NCBI GenBank assembly: GCA_003725745.1
Contig: RHDP01000001.1
Span: 5,311,501 to 5,375,500 of the forward strand
From: Streptomyces sp. I6
Lineage (GTDB): Bacteria; Actinomycetota; Actinomycetes; Streptomycetales; Streptomycetaceae
Direction of reading: 5' to 3'
DNA length: 64,000 bases
The notes beneath the pieces are model-generated. The model was given only the letters and a program-made list of their open reading frames with translations. It made no database searches and was not told the DNA's origin. Shown here one piece after another: positions 34,040 through 44,215 of the stretch (position 1 is its first letter; each line of letters begins with the position of its first letter). A program made the position numbers and the translations under genes.

Positions 34040-35416
34040 ATGGAGGGGAACGGCGTACGCCGCACGGAAGGGGACCCGGAGACCGTCATCGTGGGGGCCG
34101 GCCTGGTGGGCGCGGTCACGGCGCTCTACCTCGCGCCCCGCTTCGGACCGGTCACCCTGCTGGAGAAGCGGGAGGATCCGCGGCGGGCGCCCGGCGGACA
34201 GGGCCGGTCTCTCGTCGTGATGCTGTCGGCGCGCGGCTGGCGCGCCCTGTCCGACCTCGGCGTCGCGGACGCCGTGCGCGGGATCTGCGTCCCCCTGCAC
34301 GGACGCCGCGGGCATCTGCCCGACGGCCGGACGCGGTTCACCCCCTACAGCCGGGACGGGCAGCCCATCTGGGCGGTGGAGCGCGAGCGGCTGCACCACA
34401 TCCTGCTGGACGCGGCCGAGGCGGCACCGGGTGTGCGCATCCGCTTCGGGCGGCGGGTGAGCTCGGTGGACCTGGACGAACCCGCGGTACTGGTGGAGGA
34501 CCGGCACGGGCGGCACCGGCTGACGTGCCGCCGGGTCCTCGGCTGCGACGGCGCGCACTCCGCCGCCCGGGCCGCCCTGGAGGCGCGCGGCACCCGGGCC
34601 GAGGTGCGCAGGCTGGACCTGGCCTATCAGGAGATCGACGTGCCGGGCGACCGGCTGGACGGGACCATGACGCACTACTGGCCCAGCGGGAAGGCGATGT
34701 TCGCCGCGCACCCCCTGCCGTCGGGGAGGTTCTCCGGCTCGCTGTTCATGCGCCTCGAGGGTCCGGCCCCCTCCTACGCCGCGGCCGCCGGGGGACGGGA
34801 CCTGTTCGAGATGTTCGCCGCCCACTTCCCGGAGCTGACCGCGGTCGTCCCCGACATCGCGGAACAACTCGCCGCCAAGGCGGTCTCGACCCTGACTGCC
34901 GTCCGCTGCGACCGATGGGTGTGGCAGGACACCTTCGCGCTGCTCGGCGACGCCTGCCATGCGATGGCGCCCTTCATGGGACACGGCATGAACTGCGGCT
35001 TCGAGGACGCCCGGGTCCTCGTCGGCTGCCTCGGCGCCTCCGCGGACCGGGCGGCGGGCCTGGCCGCCTACGAGAAGTCGCGGATCGAGGACGCCGACGC
35101 GATTTCCCGACTCTCCTACCGGCACTACTTCACGATGGCCGACCCGGCCCGCGCCGAGACCGCGGTGGGCGTGCTGCGCGGGCGGCTGACGGCCCTCTTC
35201 CCCGACCGGTTCGTTCCGCTGTACGAGCGGTGCGCCTTCACCGAGGAGAGCTATGCCTCCGTACTGCGCGACGAGCAGCGTCTGGACCGGCTCGCGGCGG
35301 ACCTGATCGACCGGCACGGCACCGGGCTGGTCTCGGCGTCCGACGACCGGCTGCGCGCCTGCACCCGCCCCCTCGTCCCGGACACAACCACCCTGGAGGA
35401 CACCGGATGTTCGTGA
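34040..35416 (+). CDS. FAD-dependent kynurenine 3-monooxygenase-like hydroxylase
   Basis: This 458-aa group A flavoprotein hydroxylase shows the dinucleotide fold VIVGAGLVGAVTALYLA and GRSLVVMLSARGWRAL, reminiscent of the kynurenine 3-monooxygenase substrate region. The FAD site is GDACHAMAPFMGHGMNCGFEDARVL, very close to KMO. The C-terminus ends without an obvious membrane anchor. ATG 34040 is preferred (GAGGCGGGG at 34025-34033) over 34022. In quinoxaline assembly it is expected to oxidise the aniline ring of a beta-hydroxykynurenine intermediate (Ecm4-like). Its end overlaps the next gene. Confidence 0.85.
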   Translation: MEGNGVRRTEGDPETVIVGAGLVGAVTALYLAPRFGPVTLLEKREDPRRAPGGQGRSLVVMLSARGWRALSDLGVADAVRGICVPLHGRRGHLPDGRTRFTPYSRDGQPIWAVERERLHHILLDAAEAAPGVRIRFGRRVSSVDLDEPAVLVEDRHGRHRLTCRRVLGCDGAHSAARAALEARGTRAEVRRLDLAYQEIDVPGDRLDGTMTHYWPSGKAMFAAHPLPSGRFSGSLFMRLEGPAPSYAAAAGGRDLFEMFAAHFPELTAVVPDIAEQLAAKAVSTLTAVRCDRWVWQDTFALLGDACHAMAPFMGHGMNCGFEDARVLVGCLGASADRAAGLAAYEKSRIEDADAISRLSYRHYFTMADPARAETAVGVLRGRLTALFPDRFVPLYERCAFTEESYASVLRDEQRLDRLAADLIDRHGTGLVSASDDRLRACTRPLVPDTTTLEDTGCS

Positions 35417-35739
35417 TCCTGTTCACGTCGCGCCTCTCCGAGGAGGCGGGCGCGGAGTACTACGCGACCGAGGAGCGGTTGCAGGAGCGGCTCCGGGCCG
35501 TCACCGACTCCGACCCGGTGGAGGTCAAGCACTACACCGGGGACGACGGCGAACGCCTCACGGTCATGCTGTGGCGGGACGCGGAGACCCTGGAGAAGTG
35601 GCGTGCCGACCCCGGGCACCGGGGGGCGCAGCGGCTGGGGCGGGAACGCTGGTACTCCGCCTACGAACTCACCGTCGCCGAAGTGCTCCGGACCAGCGCG
35701 GGCGGGGCCGGCACCACGGCGTCCGAGGAGCCGCGCTGA
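35407..35739 (+). CDS. ABM-type (antibiotic biosynthesis monooxygenase) small protein
   Basis: This 110-aa protein has a ferredoxin-like ABM fold pattern: FVILFTSRLSEEAG, then KHYTGDDGERLTVMLWRDAETLEKW and the terminal strand ERWYSAYELTVAEVL. Such cofactor-free proteins act as monooxygenases or cyclases. Its start overlaps the flavin hydroxylase by 10 bases and is preceded by CTGGAGGACACC, so it is the last gene of the chromophore operon and a candidate for the ring-forming step. The Ser/Thr/Ala/Gly-rich C-terminal tail is disordered. Confidence 0.75.
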   Translation: MFVILFTSRLSEEAGAEYYATEERLQERLRAVTDSDPVEVKHYTGDDGERLTVMLWRDAETLEKWRADPGHRGAQRLGRERWYSAYELTVAEVLRTSAGGAGTTASEEPR

Positions 35740-36427
35740 GGGCTGTCCCGTGGTCCCCGGGGATCAGCGCGCGGCGTCGGACGCGCTGCGCCGCCGGGCG
35801 GAGGGCCGTCCTCACACCGGGTGCGTTCGGGCGGTGCGGCGGCGCGGCGAGGTGCCGTAGCCGTCGTCCTGCGCCCGCTGGGGATCGCGCGGCAGGCCCG
35901 AGCGGTGCGATCGGAGGGGGCGACCGGCCCGCGGCGCCCGGCACGGACTTCGCCGGGGTGCCGCGTCACCCGGGCGAGGTCCGGTACGAGGGAGGGGCCT
36001 CCTGCGCGGCGCGATGCCTCCCGCAGGGCCCTTGAGGGGCCCTTGCGGGCCCGGGGGAGACCCGGTGCCGGGGCCGCGGAGGTCCGGGGAGAGGGCGTGC
36101 CGGGGCTCCGGTGGTCCGGCGAGGCCCCATGGCGTCCGATGGCGCGATCCTTCCGGCATATGTTTCCGGCCATGTCACCGGGAGGCGGAGGGGGCGTGCG
36201 GGAAAGCGGGGGCCTGTGATCAGCGGACGCGATCCGGAAGGGCGCGGCGGGCCGACCGCGGCCGGGCCGCGCGGTCGGGCCCACGTGCTTCGAGCGGTGG
36301 CCGAATTCGATTCGGATCTCTGGCCAACATCTTTCATCCCCGTTGATCAGCTTTGTGGCCGCGGCAAACATCGGCACCGTGAGTGGCCGTTGACCTGGAA
36401 CCACCGTCTAACCGGAGGGAAGGCTTG
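35740..36427 (+). promoter_or_regulatory. 688-bp gap before the NRPS genes
   Basis: No gene is supported. The left 420 bp is low-complexity GC sequence. From about 36290 composition drops (AATTCGATTCGGATC, CATCTTTCATC, TTGATCAGCTTTGTGG), as expected for a promoter. TTGATC at 36343-36348 with AAACAT 17 bases later is a possible -35/-10, unproven. The leader ends in GGAGGGAAGG (36414-36423) just before the ATG of NRPS1. Confidence 0.4.
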
Positions 36428-39400
36428 ATGGGTTGCAACGGCGTCACGTCCGCGCAGGAGGCCATGTGGCTCGCGCAGGAACTCGCTCCGGACGTACCGA
36501 ACAATGTCGCCACCCTCTGGGACATCGACGGTGACCTGGACACCGCCCTGCTCGCGGAGGCGATCCGGGCGGCCGTGGCGGAAGCCGGCGCACTGACGGT
36601 GAACTTCCGCCGGGACGACGACGGGCTGCGGCCGATCGCCCGGGACCCGGCGGGGTGGGAGCCGTTCCGCCTCAATGTCAGCGAGGCCGCCGACCCCGCC
36701 GACGCGGCCCGCGGGATCGTCGCCGGCCTGGTGCGCCGGCCGTTCGACCTGACCGGGGACGCCCTCTGGCGGATCGGCTCGATCCGCACGGGCCCCAGGC
36801 GCCATCTGCTCGTGCTCGTCTTCCACCACATCCTCACCGACGCGTTCGGCGTCCTCACCCTGCTGTCCGGGCGGATCGCCGAGATCTACCGCGCCCTGCA
36901 CGCGGGTGCCGCGCTGCCCGGGGGCGCCCCGAACCCGCCCGCGGACGCGGCCGGAAAGGACACCGCCTACCGGGCGTCGAAACGTTTCGCCGACGCCGAG
37001 CGGTTCTGGCGCGACTACCTCGCCGGCGAACTGCCCGCCGCCCGTCTGCCCACCGGCGTCCGCCCCGACGCCGGGGGCCCCGCCGGCGGGCCGGGGTACT
37101 GGGACGGGCTCACCGCACCGCAGGGCATGGCCACGCGCACCGCTACCGTCCCGGCCGGTGAACTCGCCGCCTGGGAACACGCCGCCGACGCGGCCGGGAC
37201 GGCGGTACCCGACCTCGTCGCCTCGGCCGCCACCGCCTTCCTACGGCACATGTGCGGTCTGCCCGAGCCGCTGCTCACCATCACCGTCAACCACCGCGTC
37301 GGCGCCCTGCGCCGCTCCCTGGGCCTGCTCTCCAACCGCGTACCACTGCGATCGCGGGTGGACCCCGAGGCCGACTTCGTGCAGCTGGCCGAGTCGCTCG
37401 GCCGGGAACGCCGCCGCGTCCTGCGGCACTCCCGGCACGACATCTCCCTGATCAAACGGGCCACCGGCCACGCCGGCGACGCGCGCAGCCCGTTCGGCGC
37501 CGTCGTCAACGTGCTCCCCTCCGTCGAGGCACTCGATCTCGCCGGTGCCGGCGCCCGCTTCGCAGGCGGCACCTTCGGCGTGATCGACGAGGTCATGGTC
37601 TGCGTCTACACCGACGGCGGGCCCGGCAGCGATCTGTACATCCGTTTCGACGCGCCGCGGGCGGAGTACGACGACCAGGACGTCGCCGGGCTCGCCGACC
37701 GGTTCGTGACCTTCCTGCGCGCCGCCCTGGCCGACCCGCGCACCCCGGTCGGCGAGGTGTCGGTGCTCGGCGCAGCCGAACGCCGCGCGCTGCTCACCGA
37801 GTACGCCGGGGCCGCCGTGGCCCCGCCGCCCGCGACCCTGACCGAACTGCTGGACCGGCAGGCCCGCGCCACCCCGGACGCCGTCGCGGTGACCTTCGAG
37901 GACACCCGGCTGACCTACCGGGAGCTGGACGAGCGCTCCGGCCGGCTCGCCGCGCTGCTCGCCGGGCGAGGTGCCGGGCCCGAGAGGTTCGTCGCGGTGG
38001 CGGTACCCCGCTCCCCGGAACTGGTCGTCGCCCTGGTCGCGGTGCTCAGGGCAGGCGCCGCCTATGTCCCCGTCGACCCGGACTACCCGGCCGCCCGGAT
38101 CGCGTACATGCTCGCCGACGCCGGGCCGGCGCTGCTGCTGACCGTCAAGGACACCGCGGACCGGCTGCCGCGGACGGACGTCCCCCTGATCACGCTCGAC
38201 GACCTCCCCATCACCGATGCTCCCGTCCCGCCCGCCCCGCACCGCGGCGAGCATCCGGCGTACATGATCTACACGTCGGGATCGACCGGGCGGCCCAAGG
38301 GCGCCGTCGTCACACACGCCGCGATCGTCAACCGGCTGCGCTGGATGCAGGACCGCTACCGGCTGGACGGCTCCGACCGGGTCCTCCAGAAGACCTCCGC
38401 CTCGTTCGACGTGTCCGTCTGGGAGTTCTTCTGGCCACTGACCACCGGCGCCACCCTCGTGGTGGCACGGCCGGACGGGCACCGCGACCCGGGCTACCTC
38501 GCCGGGCTGATCCGGCGGGCCGGCGTCACGACCGTGCACTTCGTCCCCTCGATGCTGGCCGAGTTCGTCACCGAGGAGACGGCCGCCGCCGCCACCGGTC
38601 TGCGCCGCGTCATCTGCAGCGGCGAGGCGCTCCCCGCCGAGCTGGCCGCGCGGTTCCACCGGGTCTTCGGGGTGCCGCTGCACAACCTGTACGGGCCGAC
38701 CGAGGCGGCCGTGGACGTCACCGCCTGGCAGTACCGGCCGGGTGCGCGCACGATACCGATCGGCACCCCGATCTGGAACACCGCGCTGTACGTCCTCGAC
38801 GACCGGCTCCGGCCGCTTCCCCCCGGGGTCTTCGGCGACCTCTACATCGCGGGCGCCGGACTCGCCCGGGGCTACCACGACCGCCCGGCCCTGACCGGGG
38901 AGCGCTTCGTGGCCTGCCCGTTCGGCCCGCCCGGGCGGCGCATGTACCGGACCGGCGACCTGGCCCGCTGGAACGCCGACGGCGAGCTGGAGTTCGCCGG
39001 CCGCGCCGACCACCAGGTGAAGATCCGCGGCTTCCGCGTCGAACCGCAGGAGATCGAGACCGCCCTGACCGGCCACCCGGGAGTGCTGCGGGCGGCCGTC
39101 GTCGCCCGGCCCGGCCGGGGTGCCGACGGGGCCTTGCAGCTCTTCGCCTACGTCGTCCCGGACACCCGCGGCGACGGCACGGAGTGGGACCTGCACGCCG
39201 GTCTGGACATCGCCGAGCTGCGCGGCTTCGCCGCGGCCCGGCTGCCCGCCCACCTGGTGCCCGCCGCCTTCGTCGCGCTGGACCGGCTGCCGCTGACCGC
39301 CAACGGCAAACTGGACCGCGCCGGGCTGCCCGAGCCGGAGTTCGCCGGGCGCGCCCACCGGCCGCCCCGGACCGGTGGGGAGCGCCTCCTGGCCGAGGCG

Positions 39401-42400
39401 TTCGCCGAGGTGCTCGGCCTGAGCCGGATCGGGGTCGACGACGACTTCTTCACCCTCGGGGCGACAGCATCCGGGCGATCCAGGTGGTGGCCCGCGCCCG
39501 CGCCGGCGGCCTCGCACTCAGCCCGCGCACCGTGTTCGAGTGCCGCACCGTCGCCGCGCTCGCCCGGGCCGCGGTCCGCGACACCGCCCCGGCGCCCCTC
39601 GCCGAACTCGACGGCGGCGGAGCCGGTTCGCTGCCACTGCCCCCGATGGCCCGGCTGCACGCCGAGCGCGGCCCCGGCCTGGACCGGCTCGCCCAGTGGC
39701 TGGTGCTGGAACTGCCCGCGGGGGTGGACCTCCCCGGTCTCACCGCGACCCTGCGCGCCGTCCTCGACCGGCACGACGTGCTGCGCTCCCGGCTCACGGA
39801 CGACGGCCTGCTGGTGCCGCCACCCGGCACCCCGGACCCGGCCGCCCTGGTCAAACGGGTCGGCTGCCCCGGGGACTGGGGCGGTGAGGACTGGGGGGCC
39901 CTGCTCCGCGCCGAGGCCGCCGAGGCCGTACGGCACCTCGACGCCCGGGCAGGCCGGATGCTCCGGCTGGTCTGGTTCGACGCCCCGGGCGGCCCCGGGC
40001 GGCTGCTGGTCGCGGTCCACCACCTGGCCGTCGACGGGATGTCCTGGCGGGTGCTGCTGCCCGACCTGGCCGCGGCCTGGTCCCGGGTGCGGGCCGGCCG
40101 GACGCCCGAGCTGCCCCCGGTGGGGACCTCCCTGCGCCGCTGGCTGCGCGCCCTGGCGGACGAGGCGGCCCGGCCCGGACGCGTCGCGGAGGTGCCGCTG
40201 TGGCGCGAGCTGCTCACCCCACCCGTCGCCCCGGTCGGCTCCCGGCCGCTCGACCCCCTGCGGGACCTGACCGCCACCACCGACACCGTGCGCGTGGAAC
40301 TCCCGGCCGGCCTCACCGAGGCCGTCCTGACCTCCGTACCGGCGGCCTACCGCAGCGGCGCGGACGACGTTCTGCTCACCGCTCTCGTCCTCGCGCTGGC
40401 CCGGCAGCGGCGAGGCGTCACCGACGGTGCCACGGTCGTACGGCTGGAGGGGCACGGCCGGCACGAGGAACTGGTCCCGGGTGCGGACCTGTCCCGCACG
40501 GCCGGCTGGTTCACCACGGTCACCCCCGTCCGGTTCGACGTCTCCGGGATCGACATCGACGCCGCGGTCGCGGGCGGGGCCGCCGCGGGCGACGCCCTGC
40601 GCAGGGTGAAGGAGCAGCGCCGCGCCCTGCCCGAGGGGGCATCGGCTACACCCTGCTGCGGTACGTCAACGGCGAGACCGCGGCGCTGCTGCGCCCGTAC
40701 CCGGCGGACGAGATCGGCTTCAACTTCCTGGGCCGCTTCTCCTTCGCACCTCCCGGGCCGGCGCACGGCCCGGACCCCGCCGCCGGCTCCGGATGGACCC
40801 CGGCGCCCGAAAGCGCCGAACTGGTCGCCGCCCCCGCGGCGGACATGCCGGCCCCCTGCGCGCTCGAACTGAACTCGCTGGTGACCGGCACCGGCGGCGA
40901 CGCGCGGCTCACCGCCCTGTTCACCTTCGCCACCGGAGTGCTGACCTCCGGCGAGGTCCGCGCCCTCGCCGGCACCTGGTGCGACGCCCTGCGCGGGCTC
41001 CAGGCCCTGGTCGCGGCCGGCGGCCACGGGCTGGCCCCGTCCGACGTCCCGCTGGTGAGCGTCCGCCAGGACGAACTGGACGGCTGGCAGCGGCGCTTCG
41101 GGCGCGTCGGCGACGTATGGCCGCTCACCCCGCTGCAGCACGGCCTGCTCTATCACACGATGCTCGCGCGGACCGCCTCAGAGGCGTACCAGACGCAGTT
41201 CGTGTTCCGGCTCGAAGGCCCGCTGGACGCGATCCGCCTGCGGGCCGCGGGCCAGGCCCTGCTCCACCGGCACCCGAACCTGCGGGTCGCGTTCCTGCCG
41301 AGCGCCACCGGCGAGCCCGTGCAGATCGTCGTGGAGGACCTCCCGCTGCCCTGGCGGCATGTGGACCTCACCGGCGAGTCCGGCGCCGGGGCGCGGCTGG
41401 CGGAGATCCTCGCGGAGGAGCGGGACACCCGCTTCCACCCCGACCGCCCGCCGCTGCTGCGCCTCACCCTCGTCACGCTCGGGCCCGGACGCGCCGAACT
41501 GGCCCTCACCGCGCACCACGCGCTGTTCGACGGCTGGTCGGTGCCGTTGATCGAGCGCGAACTGATGGACCTCTACGCCGCCGGCGGCCATGACGACGGA
41601 CCGGCACCCCCGCACGGCTACCGGGACTTCCTGGGCTGGCTGTCGCGGCAGGACACGGCACGCTCCGCCCGGGCGTGGGCCGGGGAGCTGGCCGGGGTGG
41701 CGGAGCCCACCCAGCTGGCGCCCACCCTGCTGGCGCCCACCCTGCCCGCGGCGCGCCCGGCCGGCGGCAGCGGGCAGGTCGACGCCGCGCTGACCGGCGA
41801 GGACGCCGCCAGGCTGGCACGCCGGGCCGCGGAGTGGGGCGTCACCCCCAACACCCTGGTACAGGGAGCCTGGGCGGTGGTGCTGGCGGAGCTGACCGGC
41901 CGTGAGGACGTGCTGTTCGGCGCCACGGTCGCGGGACGGCCCGCCGGGCTGCCCGGAGTGGACACGATGATCGGCCTCTTCATCAACACGGTGCCGGTAC
42001 GGGTGCGGTGCGCGCCGGGCGACGGGGTCCGGGAGCTGCTCGGCCGGCTCCAGGACGCCCAGGCGAGCCTGCTGGACCACCACCACCTCGGGCTCGCCGA
42101 CATCCAGCGGGCGACCGGTCTGAGCGCCCTGTTCGACACCCTCGTGGTGTTCGAGTCGTTCCCCGTCGACCGGTCCGGCCGCTCGCCGGCGGACCTGGCC
42201 GTGACCGGCGTCCGCCCGTACGCCCCGCCGCACTACCCGCTGACCGTGATCGCGGCGGCCGACCCGCTGCTGCGGATCTCCTTCCAGTACCGGCGGGACG
42301 TCTTCGGCCGAACCGCCGTGGAGGCGGCGGCGGGCCGGCTGGTGCGGGTGCTGCGGCAGATGGCCGCCGACCCGCGCACCACCGTCGGCGCGATCGACGT

Positions 42401-44207
42401 GCTGTCCGGTGCCGAGCGCGAACAGGTGCTGCACGGCTGGAACGACACCGCGGTCCCGCCGCCCGAGCGGACCGTTCCCGAACTCGTCGCGGCGCGGGCG
42501 GCGGCGGCGCCGGACGCGGTCTGCGTGGAGTTCCGCGGGGACCGGCTGACCTACCGGGAGCTGGACGAGCGGTCCGGCCGGCTGGCGCACTGGCTGGCCG
42601 GACAGGGTGTGGGCCCGGAGGCGCGGGTCGTGGTGCTGCTGCCCCGATCGGCCGACCTGGTCGTGGCTCTGCTGGCGGTGTGGAAGGCGGGCGGCGGCTA
42701 TGTGCCGGTGGACCCGGACTATCCGGCCGCCCGGGTGCGGGCCGTCGTCGAGGACTGCGCACCGGTGCTGGTCCTCGACGAGGAGCGGCTGGCCGGGGTG
42801 GACCTGTCGGCCGGGTCCCCCCACCCCGTACGCGGCCCGCGCGTCCCCGTCGGCGCCGACCACGCCGCGTACACGATCTACACCTCCGGCTCCACCGGGA
42901 CCCCCAAGGGGGTCGTGGTCCGGCACGGTTCCCTGGCGACCCTGCTGACCGGAATGCAGGATCGTTTCACTCTGACGCCGGACGACCGGCTGCTGGCCTG
43001 CGCCACCGTCGCGTTCGACATCGCGGCGCTGGAACTCTTCCTGCCCCTGACGACCGGTGCCCGGGTGGTGCTGGCGGGCAGGGAGGACATCACCCAGCCC
43101 TCGGCCCTGCTCGACCTCGTCGAGCGGTCCGGCATCACCGTCATGCAGGCCACCCCCGCGCTCTGGGAGACCCTGGCCGCCCACGTGCCGGCCTGCCTGA
43201 CCGGGCTGCGGGTGATCTCCACCGGAGAGGCCCTGCCGCCGGCCCTCGCCGAGACCCTGTGCGAGCGCGCCGCCGAGGTCACCAACCTGTACGGCCCCAC
43301 CGAGACCACCGTCTACGCCACCGCCGCCCGTCTGGTCCCCGGCACCCGCGGCATGCCTCCCTCCGTCGGCGGTCCGGTCGCGGGAACCCGGATCCTCGTC
43401 CTGGACCGCGCGCTGCGCCCGGTGCCGCCCGGCACGACCGGCGACCTCTGGATCGCCGGCGAGGGCCTGGCCCGCGGTTACCACGGCCGGCCGGGGCTGA
43501 CCGCGGAGCGCTTCGTGGCCTGCCCGTTCGGCCCGCCCGGCGCACGGATGTACCGCAGCGGGGACCTCGCCCGCTGGACGGCCGCCGGAGAGGTGCAGTA
43601 CCTCGGCCGGTCCGACCACCAGATCAAACTGCGCGGCTTCCGGATCGAACCGGCCGAGATCGAGCACGCCCTGACCCGCCACCCCGCGGTCCGCCGGGCC
43701 GTCGTCGTCGCCCGCGAGGACCGGCCGGGCGACCGGAGGCTGGTGGCGTACGTGGTGCCGGAGGCCGGCACCGAGCCGCCCCGCGCGGAAGAGCTGCGGG
43801 AGGCCGTGGGGGAGCGGCTCCCGGGCTACATGGTCCCCGCCGCGTTCGTGACGCTCGAGGAACTGCCCCTGACACCGAACGGCAAGCTCGACCGCCTCGC
43901 GCTGCCCCGGCCGGAATCCGGAGGGGACGGGCACCGGGATCCCCGCACCCCCCGGGAGAAGACGCTGTGCGCACTGTTCGCCGAGGTCCTCGGCGCCGAA
44001 CGGGTCGGCCTCGACGACGACTTCTTCGTCCTGGGCGGGCATTCGCTCCTGGCCACCCGGCTGGTGGCCCGGGTGCGCGCGGAGCTGGGGGTGGAGATCC
44101 CCATGCGGACCCTCTTCACCGCCCCTACGGTCGCCGAACTGGACGGCCGCTGGGCCGAGATGTCGGCCACGTCCCGAAAGCCGCTGCGGAGAATGACCGA
44201 AAGGTAG
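36428..44207 (+). CDS. NRPS 1: C-A(Ser)-PCP-E-C-A(Ala?)-PCP (two one-base frame breaks)
   Basis: The first elongation synthetase is about 2593 aa when repaired. C1 (36428-37780) is a starter-type C domain with HHILTDAFG and should join the chromophore to Ser. A1 (37800-39340) pocket residues read D-V-W-H-I-S-L-V-D, the serine code. PCP1 follows; its LGGDSIRAIQ appears only after adding one G near 39458-39461. The E domain (39620-41040, HHLAVDGMSW) has a second break at 40634-40639, repaired by one G to give EGGIGYTLLRYVNG. C2 starts at WPLTPLQHGLLYH (41120). A2 (42440-43900) reads D-I-L-Q-I-T-L-V-Y, unusual, with a Gly/Ala-like start. PCP2 has [14 protein letters not shown]. The layout equals Ecm6/Trs synthetases, implying D-Ser then Ala. 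The stop is 8 bases before NRPS2. Confidence 0.9.
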
Positions 44208-44215
44208 GAAACACC

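Noticed and set aside
30278..35739. Catecholate siderophore (DHB) cluster because of the DhbE-like ligase
   Set aside because: There are no isochorismate genes or aryl carrier protein, the substrate motif is not HNY, and the NRPS codes, MT domains, TDO, P450 and UvrA-like gene point to a bis-intercalator.
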